From Pseudomonadota bacterium (GTDB lineage Bacteria > Pseudomonadota > Gammaproteobacteria > Acidiferrobacterales > UBA6901), in the NCBI GenBank assembly GCA_021785795.1, contig JAJYEK010000025.1, forward strand, positions 1-40,684: a DNA stretch of 40,684 nucleotides, in the 5' to 3' direction. The notes below the pieces were generated by a model. That model was not told where the DNA came from. It searched no databases and saw only the letters and a program-made list of their open reading frames with translations. Position numbers and translations under genes: made by a program. Below are positions 1-8,642 of the stretch, one piece after another (positions within the stretch are counted from its first letter, which is position 1; every line of letters starts with the position of its first letter).

Positions 1-41
1 CGCGGGGGCGGGGCGGGCGCCATCGAGACCGGGGTGGATGC

Positions 42-1373
42 ATGCCTGAACACAATGCCTTGGACCGGACTGTAACCGAGCGTGTCCTCGTTGCCGACGA
101 CTCGCTGGTGATCCGCAAGGCGATCGAGAAGCACCTCAAGGCGGACTTCGACGTGGTCCTGGCAGATAACGGGGAGACTGCCTGGGAAATCGTCACCCGT
201 GACCCCGCCATCAAGGTGCTGATCACCGACATCGAGATGCCGCGACTGGACGGATACGGACTTATCTGCCGGATCCGCGCGGCGGATGAAGTGCAGGTTC
301 GCGGCATGCCGGTGATTGCGATCACCGGCGCCGAGGACGAACAGACCAAGGCGCGGGCATTCGCCTGTGGTGCTACCGATTTCATCATCAAGCCCATCGA
401 CCCCATGCAGCTGCACGCGCGGGTGCATGCCCACGTGAAATTTACGGACGCATCACGCCGGCTGGCACAAGCCGAAGCCGCGCTCGAGGATGAGTCGGTC
501 AATGATCCGCTCACCCGGCTCTGTGGTCGCCGCTATTTCCGCCGGCGCGCCGAACAGGAGCTGGCGCACGCGGTGCGCCACGGCGGGGACTTCCTGTTGG
601 CACGTCTGGACGTGGACCGCATGAAGCAGATCTATGCCCAGCACGGGGATGACCTGGTCGATGCGCTGCTCGTGTGGCTCGCCGAAAGACTGAAGCGGGT
701 CAGCCGCAACGAGGACACGGTTGCGCGCATTGGCGGGGCGGAGTTTGCCGTGCTGGCGCTGACGACCGGACAGGAATCCGGTGAGGTGGTGTGCAACCGC
801 ATCCGGGCCGCGGTTGTCGCCGAACCCTTTTGCCATGGCAAGGAAACGGTCAGGGTCACGCTGAGCATCGGGCTCGTTACGCTTGACGAGGACCGGCTGC
901 GCTCCCTGGACGATATCCTGGCGCTCGCCGAGCGGCGCCTGGTGCATGCCAAATCCGAGGGCGGCGATCGCGTGAGTACGACAACCCAAGGGTCCGACTT
1001 GGTTCCGCCTGAAGAGCTGGCGCTGGCCGCGGCCGAGCCTCCGCTGCCGGTCGAGGAGTTGCTGAATGTGGCGGACGCTGCAACCCTGCCGCTTGCCGAG
1101 ATTGAGGATCTGTGCGTGCCGCAGGAAGACGGCAGCAATGTACCGTCACCGGCCATCGTGCCAGCAGCGCCGGCTGAGGATCTGGCGGATTTGCTGAGCA
1201 TAGACCGGGCATTGATGATGTTGGTCAAGGACGACATCCGCAGACTGGAGCCCTGGATTGACGGAGTGGCCCTGCGCGTCCTTCCGCTGCTCGAGTTTTG
1301 TAATCGCCGCCGCGGCCTGGGGCTGGATCAGGCCCTGGCGGACATCAAGAGCAGGCTGGCTTCCCGGGATTAG
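42..1373 (+). CDS. Response regulator with degenerate GGDEF domain
   Basis: The protein is 443 aa. Residues 14-130 form a receiver domain: acidic pair D19/D20, phospho-acceptor D63 in LITDIEMP, and a conserved K in IIKPID. Residues about 150-310 form a GGDEF fold, but the signature reads GGAEF (231-235). The substrate-binding Asn and the following GHxxGD are also altered (IYAQHGDDLVD). In studied diguanylate cyclases the third signature residue is an acidic metal ligand, so cyclase activity is doubtful and a binding or scaffold role is likelier (inference). The last 130 residues are an Ala/Pro/Glu-rich linker followed by a short helical tail with no domain I recognise. The ATG at 42 follows a purine-rich stretch. 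The receiver and GGDEF calls are firm; the signal and output are unknown. Confidence 0.88.
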   Translation: MPEHNALDRTVTERVLVADDSLVIRKAIEKHLKADFDVVLADNGETAWEIVTRDPAIKVLITDIEMPRLDGYGLICRIRAADEVQVRGMPVIAITGAEDEQTKARAFACGATDFIIKPIDPMQLHARVHAHVKFTDASRRLAQAEAALEDESVNDPLTRLCGRRYFRRRAEQELAHAVRHGGDFLLARLDVDRMKQIYAQHGDDLVDALLVWLAERLKRVSRNEDTVARIGGAEFAVLALTTGQESGEVVCNRIRAAVVAEPFCHGKETVRVTLSIGLVTLDEDRLRSLDDILALAERRLVHAKSEGGDRVSTTTQGSDLVPPEELALAAAEPPLPVEELLNVADAATLPLAEIEDLCVPQEDGSNVPSPAIVPAAPAEDLADLLSIDRALMMLVKDDIRRLEPWIDGVALRVLPLLEFCNRRRGLGLDQALADIKSRLASRD

Positions 1374-1533
1374 GACGGGGCTGGCCCGCGGGGGCTCGCC
1401 CCGGACCGGAGGATGTCTGGAGCACCCCGGCCAGCCCCGCACTGTGCTAACATCGGTCCACAGAGAGCCCTGCCGGAACTTCCGGCGACTGGCGACAATT
1501 CATGCGACACCAACACTCCCCGGGTCCGGGGCC

Positions 1534-1971
1534 ATGATCGGTCTGTTGCAGCGGGTGCTCTCGGCCAGCGTCACGGTCGACGGCGAGGTCGTGGGTGCCA
1601 TCAGTACCGGAATCCTGGTGTTCTTGGGCGTCGAGCGCGTCGATAGCGAGAAGCGGGCGCAGCGCCTGCTCGACCGCCTTCTGGGCTATCGGGTGTTTGA
1701 TGACGGCAGCGGACGGATGAATCTGAGTGTGCTCGATGTCGGCGCTGCCATGCTGCTCGTGCCGCAGTTCACGCTGGTGGCCGATACCGAGAAAGGCATG
1801 CGCGCGAGCTTCGCGCCTGCCGCCGGTCCGGAGCCGGGCCGGCGGCTGTTCGATTTTCTCGTGGCGCAGGCGCGCGAGCGCTGCTCCCACGTGGAATCGG
1901 GCCGATTCGGCGCAGACATGAAAGTTGCCTCGGTGAACGATGGTCCGGTGACGTTCTGGCTGCGCGCGTGA
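1534..1971 (+). CDS. dtd: D-aminoacyl-tRNA deacylase
   Basis: Hydrolyses the ester bond of D-aminoacyl-tRNAs (and Gly-tRNA-Ala) in the cytoplasm, acting in translational proofreading. The ATG at 1534 gives 145 aa, the family's usual length, starting MIGLLQRVLSASV as in other DTDs; a longer in-frame opening upstream has no family similarity. Two family motifs are visible: PQFTL at 77-81, where the more usual form is SQFTL, and DGPVTF with the Gly137-Pro138 pair that forms the Gly-cisPro chiral filter. The proposed catalytic Thr80 is kept. It is a single gene, convergent with epmA, with 160 bp of non-coding DNA before it. Identity is secure; the only oddity is Pro at position 77. Confidence 0.95.
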   Translation: MIGLLQRVLSASVTVDGEVVGAISTGILVFLGVERVDSEKRAQRLLDRLLGYRVFDDGSGRMNLSVLDVGAAMLLVPQFTLVADTEKGMRASFAPAAGPEPGRRLFDFLVAQARERCSHVESGRFGADMKVASVNDGPVTFWLRA

Positions 1972-2044
1972 CCCGATGCGCCGTCAGCCGAATTCCGGGG
2001 TCGCAGCTCGCCCCGGCGGCAGCTCGCAGACGGATGCGCCAGGG

Positions 2045-3052
2045 TCAGGCGCGATTGAGCGGGAATGCGAGCACCGTGTCGATATCGCGCCCGCCCGCCG
2101 CGAGCATGACCAGTCGGTCGACGCCCACGGCGACGCCCGAGCAGTCAGGAAGGCCGTGCGCCAGGGCAGCCAACAGCCGCTCGTCGTGCACGACACCCGC
2201 TAGCGCCCGCATCCGCCGGCGCTCGAGGTCGGAGTCGAACCGACGGGCTAGTTCGGACGCATCGCTCAGCTCGTGGTAGCCGTTGGCGAGTTCGATGCCC
2301 TCCAGGTAGAGCTCAAAGCGCTCGGCGAGCGGAGGTGCGCCCGGGCGCACGCGGGCGAGCGCAGCCTGGGAAGCGGGATAGTCGTGGACGAATACCAGCC
2401 GGCCGCGGCCGAGCTGGGGTTCGACGGCATGGGTCAGGACCAGGTCGCGCAAGCCATCGAGATCCTCGGATGGCGCCTGAGAGAAGGAGGCCGGTGGCTG
2501 GATGCCGTGGCGTTGGGCCCAGTTCCTGAGCAGGGTCGGATCATCGCTGAGGGGATCGATTCCGGCGTAGCGCAGGAATGCATCGCGGTAGGTGATTTTT
2601 TCGGATGGGGCCAGCGGCAATAGTCCGTGCAGCGCGTCGCCGATCAGTGCTGCCACGCGTTCCATGAGCGCGTGATGATCTTCCCCGACCTGGTACCACT
2701 CCAGCATCGTGAACTCCGGGTTGTGCAGGCGTCCGGATTCGCCGTCTCGGAACGCCTTGCACAGCTGGTAGATCGAGCCGCTGCCGGCTGCCAACAGCCG
2801 TTTCATCGGAAATTCCGGCGAGGTGTGCAGGTACAGCTTCTGGCCGCCGGGCGCGCCGGGTCCGGTGTAGCAGGTGGTCAGACTGCTCAGATGCACGTCA
2901 GTGGCGGCGCTGCGCGACAGCAGCGGCGTCTCCACCTCGAACGCTCCTTGGCGATCGAGAAAGGCGCGCAGGCGGTTCAGCATGCGGGCGCGCAGTCGCA
3001 GCGTCGAGACGGACGCCGCCGGCCGCCAGTCCGGTAGGTCGCGCGGGGTCAT
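2045..3052 (-). CDS. epmA: EF-P--(R)-beta-lysine ligase (GenX/PoxA)
   Basis: A class II lysyl-tRNA-synthetase-like catalytic core without the anticodon-binding domain, 335 aa, as expected for EpmA. It activates (R)-beta-lysine and attaches it to Lys34 of EF-P in the cytoplasm. Class II motif 2 is visible as FRDGESGRLHNPEFTMLEWY and motif 3 as GVAVGVDRLVML near the C-terminus. It lies 33 bp downstream of efp on the same strand, so the two are probably one transcript, and epmB is divergent just beyond. The presence of substrate protein, ligase and aminomutase together makes the function firm. The ATG at 3052 opens MTPRDLPDWRP, which aligns with the start of the family. Confidence 0.96.
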   Translation of the reverse strand: MTPRDLPDWRPAASVSTLRLRARMLNRLRAFLDRQGAFEVETPLLSRSAATDVHLSSLTTCYTGPGAPGGQKLYLHTSPEFPMKRLLAAGSGSIYQLCKAFRDGESGRLHNPEFTMLEWYQVGEDHHALMERVAALIGDALHGLLPLAPSEKITYRDAFLRYAGIDPLSDDPTLLRNWAQRHGIQPPASFSQAPSEDLDGLRDLVLTHAVEPQLGRGRLVFVHDYPASQAALARVRPGAPPLAERFELYLEGIELANGYHELSDASELARRFDSDLERRRMRALAGVVHDERLLAALAHGLPDCSGVAVGVDRLVMLAAGGRDIDTVLAFPLNRA

Positions 3053-3085
3053 GGACAGTCGGCGCCGCAGCAGGCTCCGATACCG

Positions 3086-3655
3086 CTATTCTTTGGCGCG
3101 CGAGATGTACTCGCCGGTGCGGGTGTTTACCTTGACGAGTTCGCCGGTCTGGACAAAAAGCGGTACCCGGACGACCGCGCCGGTGTCCAGTGTGGCCGGC
3201 TTCCCGCCGCCACCGCTGGTGTCGCCGCGGACGCCAGGGTCGGTTTCGACGATTTTGAGTATGACGGTATGCGGCGGTTCGACGGTCAGCGGGACGCCGT
3301 TCCAGAGCGTGACCATGCATGTGTCCTGTTCCTTGAGCCATTTGGCGGCATCGCCGACCGCTTTGCTGTCGGCCGCAATCTGTTCAAAAGACTCGGGATT
3401 CATGAAATGCCAGAACTCTCCGTCGCTGTAGAGATACTGCATCTCGGTGTCGACCACGTCAGCGCCCTCCATGGTGTCACCGGACTTGAAGGTGCGTTCA
3501 ATTACCCGGCCGGTCTTGAGATTCCGGATCTTGACGCGGTTAAATGCCTGTCCCTTGCCTGGCTTGACGAACTCATTTTCAATGATGGAACAGGGATCGC
3601 CGTCGAGCATGACCTTAAGTCCCGGTTTGAACTCGTTAGTGCTATATGTAGTCAT
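3086..3655 (-). CDS. efp: Elongation factor P
   Basis: EF-P enters the ribosomal E site and rescues stalling at consecutive prolines. The protein is 189 aa, the normal size, with the KOW-like N-terminal domain and two OB domains. The modification loop reads [10 protein letters not shown] with lysine exactly at position 34, the residue that EpmA beta-lysylates. The C-terminal GEYISRAKE matches the family end. It is first in a minus-strand pair with epmA and divergent from epmB; the start codons of efp and epmB are only about 41 bp apart, so their promoters must overlap. No anomalies are seen in the protein. Confidence 0.98.
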   Translation of the reverse strand: MTTYSTNEFKPGLKVMLDGDPCSIIENEFVKPGKGQAFNRVKIRNLKTGRVIERTFKSGDTMEGADVVDTEMQYLYSDGEFWHFMNPESFEQIAADSKAVGDAAKWLKEQDTCMVTLWNGVPLTVEPPHTVILKIVETDPGVRGDTSGGGGKPATLDTGAVVRVPLFVQTGELVKVNTRTGEYISRAKE

Positions 3656-3696
3656 TTGGATACCCGCAGAGCGGAAATGGTAGGAAATTGCGCGAT

Positions 3697-4743
3697 ATGA
3701 TACCCGGAACTCTCCGTTTACGGCAGCCGTCTGCTTGGCAGGCTGCCCTGGCCGAGGCGATTACCGATCCCGCCGAGTTGCTGGAAGCGGTAGGCCTCGG
3801 GCTGCAGCTGTTGCCGGCCGCACGGGCTGCGGCGCGCGACTTCCCGCTGCGTGTGCCGCGCGGCTTCGTGGCGCGCATGAAAAGGGGGGATGTGGATGAC
3901 CCCCTGCTGCGGCAGGTTCTTCCGCTCGCTGTCGAGTGCCGGGAGGCGCCGGGCTATGTGCCGGATCCAGTCGGCGACCTTGCGGCGATGGTTGCTCCGG
4001 GAGTGCTTCACAAGTATCGCGGACGTGTGCTGCTGACGACCACCGGCGCCTGCGCCGTCCATTGCCGCTACTGTTTCCGCCGACATTACCCCTACGGGCA
4101 GGCGACCGCGGCATCCGCCCGGTGGGCTGATGCGCTCGCGCACATTGCCGCTGACCCGGCGGTGTCCGAGGTGATTCTGAGCGGCGGCGATCCGCTGATG
4201 CTCCCGGACAAGCGCCTCAGCGAGCTCACGCAGGCACTGGAGGCATTGCCACAAATTCGGTGCCTGCGCATTCATACCCGGCTCCCGGTGGTTCTGCCGG
4301 AACGCGTGGACGAGGGGCTCATGGGTTGGCTCGCAGGCACACGACTGAAGGCAGTTGTGGTCGTGCACGCCAACCACCCGCATGAAATTGACGCCGCGGT
4401 GCGTCAGGCCCTCGGGCGCATCCGGGATTGCGGTGCAACATTGCTCAACCAGTCGGTCCTGCTGCGCGGCGTGAATGACGATGTCGCGACCCTTGCCGGC
4501 CTGAGCGAGGCACTGTTTGAGGCGGGGGTGCTGCCTTACTATTTGCACATGCTCGACCGGGTGCAGGGAGCTGCCCATTTTGAGGTGGACGAAGCCCGCG
4601 CCAGGGTTTTGATGGCGCAGCTTGCAACGCGGCTTCCCGGTTATCTGGTGCCACGCCTGGTGCGTGAGGAGGCGGGCGCCAATGCCAAGACGCTGCTGGC
4701 GCCCGTTGCCAGCGGCGGCTTTCCCGGGGATCAATACCGGTGA
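3697..4743 (+). CDS. epmB: EF-P lysine 2,3-aminomutase (radical SAM)
   Basis: Converts (S)-alpha-lysine to (R)-beta-lysine, the substrate of EpmA, using a [4Fe-4S] cluster, SAM and pyridoxal phosphate. The radical-SAM cysteines are C119, C123 and C126 (CAVHCRYC), followed by FRRHYPY as in lysine 2,3-aminomutases; SGGDPLM and [22 protein letters not shown] motifs follow. I chose the ATG at 3697, which has TAGGA 11 bases upstream; an in-frame TTG at 3688 would sit almost on that ribosome-binding site. Length 348 aa is typical. It is divergent from efp and forms with efp and epmA a complete, self-contained modification locus. Confidence 0.95.
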   Translation: MIPGTLRLRQPSAWQAALAEAITDPAELLEAVGLGLQLLPAARAAARDFPLRVPRGFVARMKRGDVDDPLLRQVLPLAVECREAPGYVPDPVGDLAAMVAPGVLHKYRGRVLLTTTGACAVHCRYCFRRHYPYGQATAASARWADALAHIAADPAVSEVILSGGDPLMLPDKRLSELTQALEALPQIRCLRIHTRLPVVLPERVDEGLMGWLAGTRLKAVVVVHANHPHEIDAAVRQALGRIRDCGATLLNQSVLLRGVNDDVATLAGLSEALFEAGVLPYYLHMLDRVQGAAHFEVDEARARVLMAQLATRLPGYLVPRLVREEAGANAKTLLAPVASGGFPGDQYR

Positions 4744-4824
4744 CCGGCATGGCCGTGGACCGGGCCGCGGTGCGATCCGTGGGTGGCCTAAGACCGGCCC
4801 GCGCAGGCGGCTGGGGGCGGTGAC

Positions 4825-5499
4825 GTGCGCATTCTCGTCATCGAGGATCAGGCCAAGACCGCCGCCTACCTGCGCAAGGGGTTGAGCGAGCACGGTTTCA
4901 TCGTGGACCTCGCCGAGGACGGCGATGAGGGGCTGCGGCTGGCCGCCGGCAGCGGATACGATCTGGTGATTCTGGACCTCATGCTCCCGCGCCGCGACGG
5001 CTGGTCAGTGATCGGAGCGATGCGCGGCGGCGGATGCCAGACCCCAGTGCTCGTGCTGACCGCGCGCGATGCCGTGGAGGATCGGGTAAAGGGGCTGGAG
5101 CTCGGTGCGGACGATTACCTCGTCAAGCCTTTTGCCTTTTCCGAACTGCTGGCACGTATCCGCTCCTTGCTGCGGCGCGGGCCGGCACCGCAGGTCGAAG
5201 TCGTCCACGTCGCAGACCTCGAAATCGACCTGCGGCGCCATCGAGCCCTGCGTACCGGACGGCGGCTGGACCTCACGCCTAAGGAATTTGCGCTGTTGTC
5301 GCTGTTAGCGCGGCGTGCCGGCGATGTGCTGTCGCGTACCGTGATCGCCGAGCAGGTCTGGGACATGAATTTCGACAGCGATACGAATGTGGTCGACGTT
5401 GCCATCCGGCGTCTGCGGCGCAAGGTGGATGATCCGTTTGAACCCAAGCTCATCCATACCGTACGCGGCATTGGCTATGTCTTGGAAGTCCGTGGCTAG
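4825..5499 (+). CDS. OmpR-family heavy-metal response regulator
   Basis: A 224-aa regulator with a receiver domain (acidic residues E7/D8, phospho-acceptor D51 in [13 protein letters not shown] in LTARDA, K in LVKPF) and a C-terminal OmpR/PhoB winged helix ([42 protein letters not shown]). The wording is typical of the CusR/CopR/IrlR branch, which responds to copper, silver or other metals through a partner kinase. The start is GTG at 4825, preceded by a G-rich stretch. It is followed after 54 bp by its kinase and then by an RND efflux operon whose upstream palindrome matches the CusR/CopR box, so it is the likely activator of that operon (inference). Confidence 0.92.
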   Translation: MRILVIEDQAKTAAYLRKGLSEHGFIVDLAEDGDEGLRLAAGSGYDLVILDLMLPRRDGWSVIGAMRGGGCQTPVLVLTARDAVEDRVKGLELGADDYLVKPFAFSELLARIRSLLRRGPAPQVEVVHVADLEIDLRRHRALRTGRRLDLTPKEFALLSLLARRAGDVLSRTVIAEQVWDMNFDSDTNVVDVAIRRLRRKVDDPFEPKLIHTVRGIGYVLEVRG

Positions 5500-5553
5500 A
5501 CGCCACAAGCGCCCGTCGCGCGTGTGCCATCGGCCCCCCGGGACGATGCAGCC

Positions 5554-6987
5554 ATGATCAGGGGGCTGTTCTCTCCCCGTTCCTGGTCGATCGCCGGGCG
5601 GCTGACTGCGCTCTATACCGCCCTGATTTTCGTCATGCTGGTGCTGGCGATGCTGTTTCTGTTTTGGTCGCTCAAGACCAACCTGGAAAAGGAGGATCAT
5701 GACTCGCTTGCCGACGAGATCACCGTCCTGCGTCTCATACTCAAGGAACCGCGCGGGAACCGGATCACCCTTTCCCAGGAAGTGCAGTGGGAACAGGCCA
5801 CCGGCCGGTACGGGCAGTTCTACAAGCGTGTCCTCAGTCCCGGTGGCCGGGTGATCATGCAGACTGCACATATGCAGGCCTTTCTCCCGGTGGATGCGTT
5901 TCCGCCGCCGCCCGCGCTTTTGCGCTCGCCGCCGGCGCACCGGTATCTGCGGGCCGGTCACGGTCGGGTCTATCTGCTCATGGCGGCACGTGCGCTGGTC
6001 GGGCGCGGCCCGCGCTCGGTGGACCTGCAGGCGGCCCTCGACGTATCGCGCGAGGAGGCATTCATCGCGAGTTACCGCGAGAAGTTGCTGCTGGTGCTGG
6101 TCTGCGGCATTCTGCTCTCGGCTGCTGCCGGCTACGCGGTCGCGCGTCGCGGCCTGCGTCCGCTCCAGCGGATTACGGGTGCCGTCGAGCGCATCACGGC
6201 CAGCCGGCTGCATGCGCGTATGGAGCCGGCGCGCTGGCCGCGGGAGCTGCGGGCGCTTGCGCGTGCGTTTAATGACATGCTCGACCGGCTCGGAGATTCA
6301 TTTACCCGTCTGGCGCAGTTTTCCGCCGACCTGGCGCACGAGCTGCGTACCCCCGTCAATAACCTCATGGGCGAGGCGGAGGTCGCCTTGAACAAGGCCC
6401 GTACCGCCGACGAGTACCGGCAGGTGCTGGAATCGAGCCTCGAAGAATACGCGCGGCTGGCGCGCACCATCGATAGCCTGCTGTTTCTGGCGCGCGCGGA
6501 CAATGCCGAACTTCGCCTCAGGCTCAGCCGTTTCGATGCGCGCAGGGAGCTCGATGCCGTGATCGAATACCATGATGCGGTGGCGCAGGAGCAGGGTGTC
6601 GAGATGATCTGCCGCGGGCACGCCGCGCTCGATGCCGACCCGACCCTGTTCCGGCGGGCGGTGAGCAATTTGCTGTCGAATGCGCTGCAGTACACGCCGC
6701 GCGGCGGCCGCATCGAGGTTGACCTCGTGGTCCGCAGCAACCGGGTTGCAGTCAGTGTGCGTGATTCCGGCTGCGGCATCGAGGGGCGGCATCTTCCCTA
6801 CCTTTTCCAGCGCTTCTACCGGGCCGATCCGGCCCGCTCAAATCATCCGGACGGGGCCGGCCTCGGCCTTGCCATCGTGAAGTCGATCATGGACCTGCAT
6901 GGCGGGGAAATCCGCATCGAGAGCGCAGTCGGAACCGGCACCGCGGTTGCCTTGGAGTTTCCTCAGGCCAATCCGCTGCCGGCCTGA
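5554..6987 (+). CDS. Heavy-metal sensor histidine kinase (CusS-like)
   Basis: A membrane histidine kinase of about 477 aa. There is an N-terminal transmembrane helix (FVMLVLAMLFLFWSL), a periplasmic sensor region of about 130 residues, a second helix (LLLVLVCGILLSAAAGYAVA), a HAMP segment, and HisKA with the phospho-accepting His262 in ADLAHELRTPVNNL. The ATPase domain shows the N box (NLLSNALQYTP), G1 (DSGCGIEG), F box and G2 (GAGLGLAIVKS). I chose the ATG at 5554 because it places a short basic cytoplasmic tail before the first helix; a GTG at 5524 in the same frame is possible. It pairs with the upstream regulator. The ligand cannot be read from the sequence, but copper or silver is favoured by the operator downstream. 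Confidence 0.9.
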   Translation: MIRGLFSPRSWSIAGRLTALYTALIFVMLVLAMLFLFWSLKTNLEKEDHDSLADEITVLRLILKEPRGNRITLSQEVQWEQATGRYGQFYKRVLSPGGRVIMQTAHMQAFLPVDAFPPPPALLRSPPAHRYLRAGHGRVYLLMAARALVGRGPRSVDLQAALDVSREEAFIASYREKLLLVLVCGILLSAAAGYAVARRGLRPLQRITGAVERITASRLHARMEPARWPRELRALARAFNDMLDRLGDSFTRLAQFSADLAHELRTPVNNLMGEAEVALNKARTADEYRQVLESSLEEYARLARTIDSLLFLARADNAELRLRLSRFDARRELDAVIEYHDAVAQEQGVEMICRGHAALDADPTLFRRAVSNLLSNALQYTPRGGRIEVDLVVRSNRVAVSVRDSGCGIEGRHLPYLFQRFYRADPARSNHPDGAGLGLAIVKSIMDLHGGEIRIESAVGTGTAVALEFPQANPLPA

Positions 6988-7014
6988 TGTCCCGATTCGC
7001 GGCCCGGGTCCCGG

Positions 7015-7042
7015 GCGAAGATGACAGTATTGTCATCTTCGC
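7015..7042. promoter_or_regulatory. CusR/CopR-type operator palindrome
   Basis: A perfect inverted repeat has 12-bp arms, GCGAAGATGACA and TGTCATCTTCGC, around a GTAT spacer. The core ATGACA-N4-TGTCAT has the same half-sites and spacing as the E. coli CusR/CopR box (ATGACAANNTTGTCAT). It ends about 4 bp before the expected -35 position of the downstream promoter, the normal place for an activator site. There is no T-tract, so it is not a terminator of the kinase gene. The match to the box is seen; binding by the adjacent regulator is inferred. Confidence 0.82.
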
Positions 7043-7046
7043 GTCA

Positions 7047-7075
7047 GGCTCTAGTCAGCCAGCATTGCTTATACT
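7047..7075 (+). promoter_or_regulatory. Activator-dependent promoter of the efflux operon
   Basis: A good -10 hexamer TATACT lies at 7070-7075. The position 17 bp upstream (7047-7052, GGCTCT) does not resemble TTGACA. A strong -10 with a missing -35, placed right behind the CusR-type palindrome, is what an OmpR-family activated promoter looks like. The transcript would start near 7082 and have a leader of about 125 nt. Confidence 0.55.
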
Positions 7076-7205
7076 GTAGCCAATCAACCGGCCAATGTGG
7101 CCGTGCCGGCATCGGCGCCGCATGACCGACCGCATCGGTAAGCCCCCGGCTCTGGATATGGGACGAGCGGCGGGTTCGCCATGAGCGGTATGGGGATATC
7201 GAGGC

Positions 7206-8639
7206 ATGCCTAGGAAGTCCGGACCGTCAGTACGTGCTGAAGACCGGCGCGCTATCGGTCCCATGTCGCGGATTCCCCGCTGGACCCGTCGGGCCCGGGG
7301 CGCGGCCGTCGCGTCACTGGTGGCCGTCGCACTGACCGGCTGCGCGCAGTATCGTCCCCGGCCCTTGTCCGGCACTGCGACCACTGCGGCGCTGCGTGAT
7401 CCGGCCCATGCCGCGCTAGTGCGGGAAGCCGCGCGCCTGCGGATGGCACCGCTGGCGCCGATCCATCTCGATTTCCGGCGACCGCTGTCGGCCCGGGAAC
7501 TTGGGGTGATCGCGGTGCTGGCCAATCCTGACCTGGTCACGCTGCGTGCCCGTGAGCGTGTGGCCGCAGCCCAGGTTTTTGCGGCGGGATTGCTGCCGAA
7601 TCCGATCGTGACCGCTGAGGGGCTTACCCCCTATGGATCCCGGTCCGCTGGTAGAACGACGGCCTACAGCGGCGGATTCCTATGGGACCTCTCGCAGCTG
7701 TTTGTCCGGAGGGCTCTGCTGCGCGGGGCGCGGGAATCAGCGCGCGCGACCGATTTTCAGGTCGCTTGGCAGGAATGGGGCGTTGCGAACCAGGCGCGGC
7801 TGCTGGCGACGCGTCTGTACTGGCTTGAACGAAGCCGCGCGACTGCGGATCTCGCCGCCCGGGCCGGTCGACGCAATGCGCAGCAGATCCTGGAAGCCGC
7901 GCGCGCGGGGGCCCTGCCGGCCGCGGCTACCACGGCGGCGCAGGCCCTGGCGCTGTCTGCCCAGACCACGGCGGCAGCCTATGACCGGCAGGCGCAGCGT
8001 ATCCGCGTCGAGCTCAATGAGTTGCTGGGACTGGGTCCGGACGATCGCCTGCATATCGCGCCGCCGCAGCCGGTGCCGCGGACCATGCCGCCCCCCGGGA
8101 TGCTGTTTCGGACGGCGATTCATGACCGCCTCGATCTGGTGGCGTTGCGCGCAACCTACGCCGCCTCCGAGAGCCGGCTCGAACTTGCCGTCCTCGACCA
8201 GTTTCCGCAGATCGGCATCGGCTTGGCGGCGGCGCGCAACACTTCGGGTGTGACCTCGGCCGGATGGCAGGTCAGCTTGACTCTGCCGCTCAACGGCAAC
8301 CGCGGTGCCATCGCGGTGGCCCGCGCCAACCGAGCGGTCCTGTACCACGCCTACATGGCGCGGCTCGCCCACGACCGGTCAGACATTTACCGTCTGCGTG
8401 CGCTGTTCACGAGCGTGACAGCTGAAATTGTGCGCCTGCGGCCGCAGGAGCGCAGCTTCGAGCAGCTGCGGGATGCAGCGCGCCGTGCCCGTGTCCGCGG
8501 CGCGCTCGACGCGCTCCAGGCTCTGCAGATGACGCTGACCAGTGCGCGGGCGCAAGAGCAGTTCAACAACCTGCGGATGCTACGCGCCGAGAGCTATATC
8601 GGGCTCGTGGTCGCGAGCGGCACCCGCTGGCGGGAGTAG
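7206..8639 (+). CDS. Outer-membrane efflux factor lipoprotein (CzcC/CusC type)
   Basis: A TolC-superfamily outer-membrane channel for a tripartite RND pump. It has an export signal ending in the lipobox LTGC, after which the mature lipoprotein begins, then long Ala/Arg/Glu-rich coiled-coil helices in two repeats typical of outer-membrane efflux proteins (about 190-280 and 390-470). The ATG at 7206 follows GGGGAT by nine bases and gives 477 aa, but it puts the lipobox Cys about 46 residues in. The ATG at 7263 gives a more usual signal peptide (458 aa) but has no visible ribosome-binding site, so either is possible. It is first in an operon with the adaptor (3-bp gap) and the pump. Confidence 0.87.
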   Translation: MPRKSGPSVRAEDRRAIGPMSRIPRWTRRARGAAVASLVAVALTGCAQYRPRPLSGTATTAALRDPAHAALVREAARLRMAPLAPIHLDFRRPLSARELGVIAVLANPDLVTLRARERVAAAQVFAAGLLPNPIVTAEGLTPYGSRSAGRTTAYSGGFLWDLSQLFVRRALLRGARESARATDFQVAWQEWGVANQARLLATRLYWLERSRATADLAARAGRRNAQQILEAARAGALPAAATTAAQALALSAQTTAAAYDRQAQRIRVELNELLGLGPDDRLHIAPPQPVPRTMPPPGMLFRTAIHDRLDLVALRATYAASESRLELAVLDQFPQIGIGLAAARNTSGVTSAGWQVSLTLPLNGNRGAIAVARANRAVLYHAYMARLAHDRSDIYRLRALFTSVTAEIVRLRPQERSFEQLRDAARRARVRGALDALQALQMTLTSARAQEQFNNLRMLRAESYIGLVVASGTRWRE

Positions 8640-8642
8640 CTG

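Noticed and set aside
2627..3431. Long plus-strand open frames across epmA and efp
   Set aside because: They are antisense shadows of well-supported genes, with Arg/Ala-rich composition and no family similarity.
7015..7042. The palindrome as a rho-independent terminator of the kinase gene
   Set aside because: There is no T-run on either side, and the half-sites match a known operator.
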